A stretch of DNA of 64,000 nt from contig NC_091111.1 of NCBI RefSeq assembly GCF_024713975.1, positions 15,416,501 to 15,480,500 on the forward strand, read 5' to 3'. The notes below the pieces were generated by a model. The model did not search any database. It was given only the letters and a program-made list of their open reading frames with translations, and was not told the origin of the DNA. Source of the DNA: Paralichthys olivaceus. Its lineage: Eukaryota; Chordata; Actinopteri; Pleuronectiformes; Paralichthyidae. Shown in pieces: positions 49,101 through 59,775 of the stretch. How positions within the stretch are numbered: the stretch's first letter is position 1; every line of letters starts with the position of its first letter. Both the position numbers and the translations under genes were made by a program.

Positions 49101-50280
49101 TCTGATTTTATTGCAGACAGCGCCGCCAAGTCTCCTGACACTCACTGAATGTCATGAAAAATGGAACCTGTGATTCTGGTGTTGATGGATCTGTGACCAT
49201 TGGCGTTGGACTGTGTATAAAGATGGTTGACATGACAGCTCCCCAAAAGTGAAGCCAAACAATCTGCATCACCCTCTTGGTGGCTGTCTGCGGTATAGGT
49301 CATAAACTCCACCTCCTCCATGTTAGTTGATGGAACATGTGGCTTTACGCCATAATCACTATAGTCTTTAAAGATGGCGGCACCCATAACCAGATATTTT
49401 AGCTCCATTGAAGGAAGTAGATCCTCATATAGTCTGTGCTATATACTCACATGTTCTACATTGAACTCTTCTGTATTAGCATTAAAATCAGTAATTTTAC
49501 ATAATGTTGACATGAATTCATTATATATGAAATCCTGGGGAACAAGAAAAAACTAATCAGAAAACAACTAAATCAGTAGCAGGTTAAAGTCAAGGAATAT
49601 ATGTGATTCAGTTTTTTATTTATTATTTATTATCAAGCTGCGTGTTATTATGTTAATCTGTGATTTGTTCCTCTGAGTTTTGCCACTGAGCCGTACTGAG
49701 TCATCCCAGATTATCGTTTTGTCATATTCATGTCTTTTGTTCCCTCATCAAACAAAGTGGTGTGATATGCATAATTAATAGTATTATTAATTAGCATGGT
49801 TTTTAAGAGTGGGTGTATGATCATAGAGGAGGGAAACAACTTCAGAAGATCTGTGATTGGTCTTTTATTATTATTTCTAATGTGAAACTAATGAGGACAC
49901 CCACCCAAACTTACTATTATTATATTCTGAGGAAGATAATTCTCCTCACTGCCCTTGCACAATGTACAAGTTATATATAAATATATATTAATTTATATTG
50001 CTATTGGTTCATGGTTCAAGATGTTGATGTGTTTGTAGAAAATGTTCTTACATCCTCCAGACCGTTGAATATGAGAAGTGGTAATATTTTCATCCCACAT
50101 TAAAAACCCACCGTCCTGTATGTATTCAACCAAAGGTCTTGACTCTTTATTAAACGCATTAATTATCTATGAGGGTTCAATACAAATAGACCTGGAGATT
50201 AATCAGCTGCTGCAGTGGACACACCTCCTCACACTGGAGAATATCCATGTCTTATTATTAGCAGCAGCCTCACTCCTGAC
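46106..50280. other. Intergenic DNA between ripply and mrap2, second part
   Basis: No supported gene and no trace of CYB5R4 exons. 47105-47328 begins CAGGGGCT and ends GGCCCCTG, like short hAT-type termini, but no target-site duplication was seen. 49203-49390 is a dispersed repeat. 49740-49830 is rich in TAATTA/ATTAAT cores. The rest is unremarkable. Confidence 0.5.
49203..49390 (+). repeat. Dispersed repeat ('gactgtgtataaagatgg' family)
   Basis: Shares 'gactgt.tataaagat', 'agctccc.aaaag.gaagccaaa', 'ggtggctg' and 'cctcc.ttatgttag' type phrases with the copy at 53625-53770, and its start with 32128. Non-coding. Confidence 0.65.
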
Positions 50281-50284
50281 ATGA

Positions 50285-50692
50285 CACCTGAAGAACAATC
50301 CCAGTTTCCCTCTGGATGAGCCTGTCGTGAAGAGGAGGCTGGATGAGGCTGACGCGCACTGAGCTGCTGCTGCTGCTGCTTCTCCTCCAGGGCTCTCAGA
50401 GGGATGGAGGGACTTTTTGCGTCACGGTGAAACGATGGATTTCCCCTCTCATCTTCACATTTTGGGTACGTTTTTAAAATCCCGGAACAACGACGTAGCA
50501 CCCAAGGAGTTGTGATTTGCGCAATACCCAAATCCAAAAGACAGTGGAGTTGTTCCCAACACCAGGGGGAAGATTGTGTGGTTTGTAAACTTCGATGCGT
50601 AAATGGCAACATGAGCCCTGTCAGCAGCTTCCTCGCTGGATTGATGTCGTGTGTTTTTCTTGTGTCAAGGTTCGTTCAAACCGGGGGTTGAG
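50285..50692 (+). promoter_or_regulatory. mrap2 upstream region and leader
   Basis: A region with higher G+C than the DNA before it. An acceptor-like pyrimidine stretch ending in AAG at 50667-50669 sits 23 nt before the mrap2 ATG, so the coding exon may be preceded by a noncoding leader exon upstream. No clear TATA box was assigned. Confidence 0.3.
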
Positions 50693-52653
50693 ATGTCCGA
50701 CCTCCACAACCGGAGCCAAACCAGCGCGCGTCGCGGGGAATACGTGTGGCAGTATGAGTATTATGACGACGAGGAGCCCGTGTCTTTTGAGGGACTCAGG
50801 GCGCACAGATGTAAGACGATGCCTCACCTGCCATTGTTTCTGCCGCGTGTGGGCGAGCCTCTTAGTGCATGTTCAGTATTTGTGTGTCAGCAAACAAGGT
50901 TCCTGTGCATTACATGTATTGTGGTCCATGTTGCCTCAGCAGTGATAAACATGCTTGTCAATAAACACATGATGCTGCAGCACCTGGACTGGTAGGTGCT
51001 CTACACTCCACTTGTAATGATCAACAAAACTTAATGAAAAAAGAAAAATTGGCACAACAGAGGAAGCTGGAGTCATCTTCCAATTAGATTTTAGAAATCC
51101 TGAATGCCTGCTTTCAAACAGTAATAGATTATTTCTGCTCTTGTGGGAGCCCCTGCAGATGGGGGTCAATGATTGAAACCATTTGCTGTAATAAGATTCT
51201 CTCCTCTCTGGCATTTCAGACTCCATCGTCATTGGCTTCTGGGTCGGACTCGCTGTGTTTGTCATCTTCATGTTCTTTGTGCTCACGCTGCTCACGAAGA
51301 CCGGAGCTCCACATCAGGAGTGAGTATTAAACCATGTTTCCCACACATTTCACTGTTGCAGGAGTGCAGGGCAATTCAGCCCTTACACTTCCAATCTCAG
51401 ACACTCGGGGCTGGAGGATAAACACAACGTGTACAGAAGCACAGAGTGGCAGTGCTGCGATGAGTTCCACTGATGTGTTTGCTATTCTGACGGCAGATTG
51501 TGTTGGACGGCTTTCTGAATGTTGTTGTACCCGTCTGTGATAAGCTGATATTTTGCTCGGAGGTATGGTGGAAACTGCTTAGGAGTTCCTCTGATAAGGT
51601 CAGACTGAGACTAGCACTGAGGTCAAGCTAAAAAGAAATAGAGAATTTATTGGCTCGCTGTATTTCTTTTCCCCGCTATTCTTTTTTTTTCTTTTAGTGT
51701 GTTATTCAGGACGCAGAATCAAAAACAGTGAAAAAGAGAAAAACAAGACAAGAAATCTGAAGCAGTGGTGCAGAACCCATTCTGAACATGCCTGTTTGCC
51801 TGGCATGTGGTGATGCTGGTTGCATCTTTCGTTTTGAAACTGACCTGCAGTATTCAAGACCTGCTGAGAACCCTGGAGCTGCACCATCGTTGCTGTTCAT
51901 CTGTTTATTCAAGGTTCAGTGAAGCTCGACTTAGTGCAGAGAACCAGTTGTCGTGAAAGACTTCACATGAGTCACAACCGCTGCTGCTACAGAGGACTGG
52001 CCCTTATTCTAATTTTATTAATATTGAACTTATCGTGCGACCAAATTGCATCAAATTCAACAATAGACAAGACAAGTGTTAAGATGAATGGTTCAAATAC
52101 AGAAAGAGAGAGATATCTGGAATTATATAGTAGATTGGTTCGACAGCTACATACATATGTTTCATTAAAGCCCCTCGTGTTTTCAAAGCCTTTTCCTGCA
52201 GCAATCACAATCTAGTTCTTTCCTTCTTCCCTAAACAGAAATCCAGAGTCTGCTGAAAAGCGGCATCAACCAGGAAGATGTCTGGTGGACCTCGGCGGTG
52301 TCCAGGATGAAAATGAAAAGGCCTTCTCTCGTCCACTGCTAGAGGGGTCCCGCTCGTATTTTCATTTCTTTATCAACGAGGAGGATCAGGGTGAGGGGAA
52401 ACAAAACCCAGAAGATAAGAAGTTTGGGAGGCAGACGGGGGCTGTAGCCCAGCAGGGCACCTGCAACCAGCCCAGAGGAATCATGGATGATATGGAGGAG
52501 GATGTTGAGGAAGCTGGGGGACACCACCAACCTATGATGGGACTAATGGAGGAGAGTAAGAGAGACAGAGAGTGTGCCTCCATGTCCCACTTCAACATCC
52601 CTAATTTTGTGAGTTTGGAGCACAGCTCAACACTTGGGGAGGACGATTTGTAG
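50693..52653 (+). CDS. mrap2: Melanocortin receptor accessory protein 2, complete
   Basis: MRAP2 is a small single-pass membrane protein that dimerises in antiparallel fashion and modulates melanocortin receptors, chiefly MC4R. Coding exons: 50693-50810, 51220-51319, 52239-52653, with GT-AG introns and matching phases; 633 nt, 210 aa, close to human MRAP2 (205). Residues 6-8 (NRS) are an N-glycosylation sequon. 18-24 carry the YVWQYEY motif, followed by the DEEPVSFEGLRAHR block. The transmembrane segment is about 41-63 (IVIGFWVGLAVFVIFMFFVL), then TLLTKTGAPHQE. The third exon encodes a variable cytoplasmic tail with SYFHFFINE and FNIPNFV blocks matching the vertebrate family. It ends in GEDDL, whereas human MRAP2 continues beyond this point. 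The transmembrane sequence and tail fit MRAP2, not MRAP1. Which teleost paralogue (a or b) is undecided. Confidence 0.96.
51320..52238. other. mrap2 intron 2
   Basis: A 919-bp intron, GT at 51320-51321 and AG at 52237-52238. The 51919-52215 open frame inside it has no recognisable product and is treated as chance. Confidence 0.85.
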
Positions 52654-53280
52654 AGCGAGAAGCACGTCATACTGAAACAACACCGTGACTCCCTGTGACA
52701 TCTACTAACGCTGTTACTACAAAACATAAAAAGGCAAGGACATGGTTATTTAGTTTGAATTTCCTTTCATAGGTCCATTTGTGACTCAGAAAAACACTAA
52801 CCTGCCACACAACACTACCATTTTCATTCTGTGTTTTTCAGCATTCTTTCAGATCGGCCAGTAATCTGCACTTATGCTGCCCGACAGTTCCTTATTAAGT
52901 GCAGCTCTGTTTTAAAAAGACATTTCATTCCTGTTAAACAGTAGCTTTTACTTCAGCTCCTCCGAGGGTGGCTTCTGGAAAAGATGAATTACTACACCGG
53001 AGCAGATAGAAAAAATTCACTAGAGAGCGATGTGCTGTTGAATTGCTTTTTTCTGCAATCCTGGAGGGGGGACATTTTCTCTGCAACTCTGTCAACAAAG
53101 AAGATTAAAAACATAGGATTGTATTTGCTCTAAAATGGAATGTGAAGTGTATTTTTACTGTGGTAGCACCGAATCAAACATATCATTGTTCCTTTACAGG
53201 GTATAGGCAACCAGAGGCCATGGATGATAATGTGAATAACTGCTGATGTTGATGACTAATAAAGCTGATGTGATTTTGGA
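52654..53280 (+). other. mrap2 3' UTR with poly(A) signal
   Basis: About 620 nt. An AATAAA at 53258-53263, followed by T/G-rich DNA, marks the likely 3' end. Confidence 0.65.
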
Positions 53281-53624
53281 AGTCTACGCAACATTGGTGG
53301 AGTGAAGCATTTGTTACCATTTCACAACATACACCCAACTATAAAACTTAAACTTAAAACTATAGCACCCACCTAGTGCCAAACAGCAGGCAAAGTTAGA
53401 AACCAGCTAATAAACACACGCAGAATCATCTCAGCAGTCAAATACTTTGCTCAGTGTTCAGAGGAGACCAGAGTGGATATCGGACTAACAAACAATTATT
53501 AGTAAATGCTAATGTTACAGTGTTGTATCAATGTCTATTATAATGTTATATTAACTGTAGAAAAAGATAATATGTGAGCTTTGTGTTCACAACTTGTTTA
53601 AAATAAAAGTTAACGCTAGTTGAG

Positions 53625-53770
53625 CTTAGACTGTTTGTAAAGATTGATGATATCAAAGCTCCCAAAAGAGAAGCCAAATCATCTTGATGGCCCCCTAGTG
53701 GCTGGCAGCTATGCAGTTTATATACCCTGCCTCCTTTATGTTAGCAGATGGGAGACGGAACTATCAAAAC
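53625..53770 (+). repeat. Dispersed repeat, relative of 49203-49390
   Basis: 'ttagactgtttgtaaagatt', 'aaagctcccaaaagagaagcc' and 'ggccccctagtggctggc' match the copy at 49203 in order. It lies just past the mrap2 poly(A) site. Confidence 0.6.
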
Positions 53771-53979
53771 ATTTGTTTTAAACACATTAAAGAAATTTGA
53801 TAAACTCAGTAAAAACATAACATAACAATTATGATTGTAATAGCTATAAAAATGTATTTTGTAATAGCATCAGTGTTTGGGAAGATTTGAGCTAACAACA
53901 CGTACAAGCTCCTCCTGAGGAGAACCACACTCCTGTCTGTGTTTTTATTCATGTTTTAAAGTCAAAACAAATCATATTA

Positions 53980-54500
53980 CTTTGCATTTTCAGGTGGTGA
54001 TTATGCAAATGATCATTGCCAGCTATTGTTGTCACATTTCAGCAAATGCACAATATATTTGGCTGATGGGAGGACGTTGTGGAAATGCCAAAGAGTCAAT
54101 CAACATTAACACATACTTGACATTATTTCAGATTTTGACAAACAACCCCTAAATCTTTTCCCGACACCCCAGGGAAATACATGTTCCAACACTAGGTCGT
54201 CTCACATATAGTATCTTGTGTTTTTTGAAAAGGGCAGGCAGTTGCAACCAAGCTGAACAAATGCGATTAGTTCATTTCCCAGAACAATTTGCAGGAAAGG
54301 CTTTGGCAATTAAGTCAGTGCATTGTGTTCTTTGCTCCTGGTGTAAGTTCACCGGCAGGGAATGTTATTCTTTAATTATTTTACAGCATTATCACATTCT
54401 GACATAAGAAGCAATTAATTAGTCTCTGACCAATGATCTATTACGGCAGCTGGCACGGGAACAATTCTGGAAATTGGTAATAAAATTCTGTTAATTGAAA
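53980..54500. promoter_or_regulatory. Candidate enhancer with POU octamer and homeobox cores
   Basis: A perfect ATGCAAAT octamer lies at 54003-54010, followed by TGATCATTG. From 54230 to 54500 unique DNA carries GCGATTAG, GCAATTAAG, TTTAATTATTTTAC, GCAATTAATTAG and CTGTTAATTG. Non-coding; conservation untested. Confidence 0.3.
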
Positions 54501-57500
54501 AGTTCTTTCCACTTGCTGAGGCCAGAACACCACATACAGCACAAATATAACGTATGCCTGTTGTCACTGGGCTGAGAATATAAGTGTTGGCAAAACATTT
54601 ATCATTAAACTTTCATTTTACCTGCACAGCTGAGTATTGTTCAGAAGTGTATCTGTCATGACACCAGAGAAGGATTACAAAATATCTGAGAGTTCAGATC
54701 TCAGTCAGGTCCACTTATCTCTGAAAAGAGGCCGCAGAGCTCAGACAGTAAAACGATGTGTAGGCAGCAGGTTAATGTCTGAGGTCATATCATGCTGAAG
54801 TTACCATCAGATAAATAAAACATGTGGCCTGTGAGAGGAGACCTGTGAGAAGCACAGCACAAAGGATGCAGCACATAAAACAATTGATTTAACCACATTC
54901 CCCTATTTCCTGGTGACCAGACTTCAAAATAAAGTAATTACCACATCAGGGGGGCGGGTTGCTGTGGTAATGAGAATCTAAATTGGCTGGTGGTGAGAAG
55001 GAGAGCAGCAGTGAATCACAGTTTTAGTGTTTAGTTTAAATACAGGACCACTGTGCAACAGCAAAGAAGAGAAAGCTGAGAGCATTTGTTAGAAAACAAA
55101 AGATGGAGAAACTGAATGTACGTCTAACTGCTGGTGGATAAAGTGTGCAGAGAGTATGCACACATGTATGAGTTTGCCCCGTGGCATGGATTTTGGTGTG
55201 GAGCCCTCATTGATCTTCAGTGGCATTGATGCACCAGTGGGAGGATGCAATGCTTGATTAAACCATGCTAAGTTTGCTGTAAGGAAGAAGAAGACTTCAT
55301 TTTCAGGTGCCAACAGAGCTTCTTGAACATGTGACAGCCCATAACGCTTTTTATGGAGAAGACCGAAGGGGGAGGACCTGATAAAAAAACCCCAGTGAGA
55401 CCTCCGTTATATGAAAATGGTTCAGGTTTCAGAAGTCCGATAGTGAGCAGAAAACAAAATCTGCAAATTATGTTGGACGAGAGTTGGAAATAAGAAATAC
55501 TTTTAATTCTCATTTTAGCCGCCTCCTTCAACATGGACTGCGTCCTCTGAAGGACGGAAAACAATGAATTTATCATGACACATAGCATTATCTTAAACTT
55601 TATCAAGATTCTGTTGTTTTTTCAAACTCAATGTGTGAGATTAAAACACTCAGGAGGGGCATGCTCTGGACTCCAGGCTCCACATGCCCCTGCAGATTGC
55701 CTTTGTGCAGTGAGCGTCAACAACCAGTGGGTGGGGCAGTGGAGTCGAATCCATTCCACGTGGGGAGTCTGCCATTTGCTCTGTTCACCAAATGCCCCTC
55801 TGCGGTCCCTGCAGGCCTTGTAGTTCAGAGTTGTTGAGTTTGAAGTGACGCTTCAACAAATGAGCAGCAGCGGGGGAGGCGACTGACAGAGAGAGAGTGA
55901 GAGACAGAGAGAGGCATGCTGGGAGAAAGGAAAACATTGGCGTTTTGTTGACGCACATGATCCCGAAAAGAGCCAGTGGGTGTTAAAAAGAAATGTCAGG
56001 GAGACAACATATTGTGTCACTCATGCACAGGCTGCATGATCAGCAAGAGCCACTGTGATACAATATCTGCAAGACCACATAATTACCAGTTTGAGATGAA
56101 GCTTCCACAGTCTGATTCACTGGGATGTCACTGAGTTCTGATTAACTTCTCATTAAATCTAATTCAGGAAATTATTTCTAGGCTTAACTGAGCCAACTAT
56201 CGCGACTAAAGGTCAAATGAACCGAGATGACTGCTGGTTATGTTTTGTCGGAGGATTAGAACATGCTGCTCGGCTCGTCAGCGGTGGTAAAAGGTCTGAG
56301 TTAGCAGATGCACAACATGACAACGCTCTGCAGATGAGTCACTGCACCAAACCCACTACATACAAAAGTCTCTTTATCTCTCTGCAATGCAGCGCAGGGT
56401 TTGGGAGCACATTCGACAGGGATTTAATTTTATCTCCAACTATTCCCCAGCTTAGTTTATACGATACTATAAAGCGTAGCCACCCAAAACAGTTATTCTA
56501 AATTGGGCAGCTGTCAAAACCAAACACCGTGGTGAGACTCACTTTGGGGAAAAAAAACTCGACAAAAGAAAATCCAACCTTAAATTAGACTGCAGTTCGA
56601 GAGCCTCTCTCTGGTGCAAGAGTGATGGACGAGCATTAAAAAAAAATGTATTCTAACTTCAAAAGAACGGCGTCTGGCCCCAGCAGGCTGCCAACTCAAA
56701 CAGCTCTCGCCAAGCAAGAAGAATCTGGGTGGAAACAGAGAGCGAGTAACTGTTTTTCTTTCTCTGTCACTCAGCCCAACAAAAAGCGAGCTGGCTGTTG
56801 TTAGCAGCTGCCAGGTGAGCACGTCTGAAACTGTCTGAGTGTGACTCAGCGAAAGGGATTCTGTGGTAATGGATGAATTTTTAAAATAAAGTCTTTATAT
56901 ACTGAATATTTCAAGTGACAGTGTAAAGCAGAATGTGTGACTCACCCCCTCAAGTTCTCCTGCAAATCTTTACAATCCAGATCAATTAGTGGAGCCAGTG
57001 GAGGTGAAGAGTAAATCACTCTGTACATGTTTTTGTCAGGGTTTTTCTTTTTCAACTTGTCTGTTTAACTTTTTAATTAGTTTCAAACCAGTAGAACTAG
57101 ACTGACGCAGCTCCGGGGGTTAGATCCTGTGAAATCAGCACGGTTGAGCATGTACCAACAGAGTGAACTTTTTTAAACCGTAAAAGGGAAACAGGCGTAT
57201 ATGTGTCACTGGGAATAAAACCCTGCTACATTTTAGCATTTGCCTACTGTACAATACAATACTACTAATACTACTTCACAATGAAAATGAATATTATGAG
57301 CTCCGAGATAAAACCAGAGAAAACTGCTTACGATTTTCTGTACGATGAAGTTCCTGAAATAACTAATAATAGTAAAAATATGTCTTTTGTGTGTTTGTGT
57401 ATTTTATGTGTTTCCCACTCATTAAAATACAACATACGTCTCCACTTACAGAATACTGTGTCCATTCTAGAGAGATGTTTTATGGGAATCTGTGTTAATT

Positions 57501-58680
57501 GTTCGTATATTGATAAAGTTTTAAAAATACATTTTGCTATCGTTAGGCTGTGTGTGTTTTGGCATTAGTAAGAGTTAAAACATGTGAAAGGTGAGTGTAA
57601 ATATTTCATAGGGTGTAGAAGGAGAGAGGTTTCAGTTTCTGTTGCACATTAATAAATGATGAAAAGGTGCAGACAGAGGTGGGGGAGTTTGCATATATTG
57701 GTGAATGTGCTCAGTGTGAATAAAAAGTGTGTGAGGTGTAGATGTTACCTGTTGGTTTTAAAAGTGGGGCCGGAGTCAAATATAGGTCCTCTGTTAAAAA
57801 AGGAAAAGATAAGTTAAGAACAATATGAGTGAACATGAATGGAATTGAATGAATGCATTAATGAAAAGTTTATTCTGGCATTTGATAATTTAATAAAAAT
57901 TTAAATGCATATTTTATGTCAGAGGAATGAAGTGTGAACGTATCGATCATTTTATGTCAAACTAGCTCCACTCCGCTTCGGCTACCACACAAAACAAGTC
58001 ATTTCAATCAAGCAACAAACAAAGATATGAAAAGAGCAGAAACCAAATAAACAGAGAAACAAAATAAACAGAGAAACCAAATAAAGAAAACAAGGAACGT
58101 GTTTTCAGTTTCTTTTTTAACCTGACTCCCACATTTTTGGGGGGGATATTTGGGCCAAATTTGATATTGAAAGGCTCAACGCCAACAACAAGGCCTGAAG
58201 TGCTGCATCATTGCCTGAAGTGGCCCACATCCACATGGTATCTGAGATCTGACTTACACGACTGTGGAAGACTTTACTTTGTTAAACAATCACAATGAGT
58301 GTGGAGATTTCTGCATCGTTATTGTTTTTCTTTTTGTCTTTGTCCGATGTCTCTTTATTTCATTTTATTTGTTGACCTATGTGTTTATATTACATGTATA
58401 TTTTTACATGTGAAATGCAAACACTGAGGTTAGTCTGTATGACTTTATCCTGCAACAGTCACAGTCAGTGCCAGTGTTTGCATGTGGCCCTGGCGCAGTT
58501 GCACAAAACCTCCATAGCTGGCTGCTGTGTCACGGTGCTGTAAAGCCTTGGGGTGTGTGTTAGGTACCTGGCCGGGGCAGATTCCACCTACCGTCAGCCC
58601 GTCAGGAAAAAAAAAAACTCCTCCAAAAAGTCACCATGACACAATTGGTGTAAACCACAGCCACAGTCAGCCTTGGTGCT

Positions 58681-58861
58681 TTCTAACTTTAGCGCACTGA
58701 ATATTCATCAGACCTGTGCGCCCAGGACGCACGGAGGAGGACGAGGTTATTACCCCAAGGACGAGGTGGCACTGGAAGACTTCGACCCGTGTGAAGTGCT
58801 TCTGCAGCGGCTGCGTTAGACCTAAGGACGGGGAGACACTGGAGGGACGGTTCTAATCATG
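58681..58861 (+). promoter_or_regulatory. Promoter and 5' leader exon of the crybg1-like gene
   Basis: G+C and CpG rise sharply here. A strong donor (ATG|GTAAGA, GT at 58862-58863) closes a leader exon. The matching acceptor is AG at 61668-61669, before the exon with the main ATG at 61694. The last codon of the leader exon is an ATG that, after splicing, opens a 5-codon uORF. The transcription start is not fixed. Confidence 0.5.
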
Positions 58862-58934
58862 GTAAGATGTTTCTCTGCGGCTCTGGTGACGTGCGTAAAG
58901 GGATGAACTCGGGGCTTACGTGGTTTTTTTTTTT

Positions 58935-59112
58935 CGCTCTTTAAATTGTGCAGTGAAGCTTCAGGGCTGCTGCCCTTTATTTTGGAGAAACCTGTTCGAT
59001 GTTTTGTGTGGGCGGTTACAGGAAAAGAAATCTATCCAAATGAAACGAAGCAGGTGATGTTATCATTGTAACATCTAAACCACCCAAGCCTCTGAAATAA
59101 TGTCCAACAACA

Positions 59113-59153
<41 letters not shown>

Positions 59154-59775
59154 AAGAAAAGCCACACCCCCACCTATAGGCAAGGTGGAGTAATTGTGTA
59201 TTCACGTGGCTTCGGAATAATGGTAAAAATCAGTTCCTGACTATGAAAAGTAGCATCAAGTCAGAACAAGCACTTGAAAAGTCTGCCAAACATTTTTTAT
59301 AAAGTTCCTGACGTCATCAGGTATAAACCGACCTACATCATTTTTAAATCCGCTCTGACTCCACTGAAGCTTCAGAGCTGCTGTTTGTGTTGTGTTGAAA
59401 CCTGTTGCATGTTTTGAAGTGGTTGGTTAAAAGAAAAAGAAGCTTTTCAAATCAGATCAGATTTTATCTCCAAAACTGTTTTTATTTCATCTGTGAACAT
59501 CTAAGGTCAAACCACTCCGAAAGCATTCAAGCCTCGAAATCAATATCCAACATGACAAGCTTTATCAAAACAAACAAACAAACATCAGGCAGTCTGTGAG
59601 GGCCACATCCCCACCTACAGGCCAGATGGAGTAATTGTGATTCATTTGGTGTCGGAATAATCACAAAATGTCTGCCGACTGCGAAAAGTCTGCAGGAATT
59701 CTAGCACATGAGTTTCCAAGTTACTGACGTCATCACGTACAAACTAATTAATGCAATGTTTCAATCTGCACAAAA
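58935..59775 (+). repeat. Diverged two-copy tandem duplication with a CRE palindrome in each copy
   Basis: Copy 1 (about 58935-59350) and copy 2 (about 59350-59775) share, in the same order, 'gaagcttcag.gctgctg', 'aaacctgtt..atgttttg', 'aacatctaa', 'ccacctayaggc', 'tggagtaattgtg', 'tcggaataat' and 'tgacgtcatca'. The spacing of matching points is 411-441 bp, the difference being partly due to a TA repeat in copy 1. TGACGTCA lies at 59309-59316 and 59725-59732. Confidence 0.8.
59117..59150. repeat. (TA)n microsatellite
   Basis: A TA run of about 34 bp inside copy 1 of the tandem duplication. Copy 2 lacks it. Confidence 0.95.

Larger units (their letters stand above)
53281..58680. other. Intergenic DNA between mrap2 and the crybg1-like gene
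   Basis: No supported gene. Holds a dispersed repeat (53625-53770), a POU octamer and an AT-rich candidate element (53980-54500), a possible regulatory stretch near 56760-56830, and AT-rich DNA. The 95-codon open frame at 57281-57568 is not recognised. Confidence 0.5.

Noticed and set aside
41200-50280. Expected cyb5r4 exons between ripply and mrap2
   Set aside because: Looked for haem-binding HPGG-type and reductase motifs in the open frames and saw none.
51919-52215. 98-codon open frame in mrap2 intron 2
   Set aside because: The mrap2 exons join in phase across it and it has no similarity to anything I recognise.
57281-57568. 95-codon open frame starting MKMNIMSSEIK
   Set aside because: AT-rich, no recognised domain, no convincing upstream promoter or exon partners. 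Likely chance.
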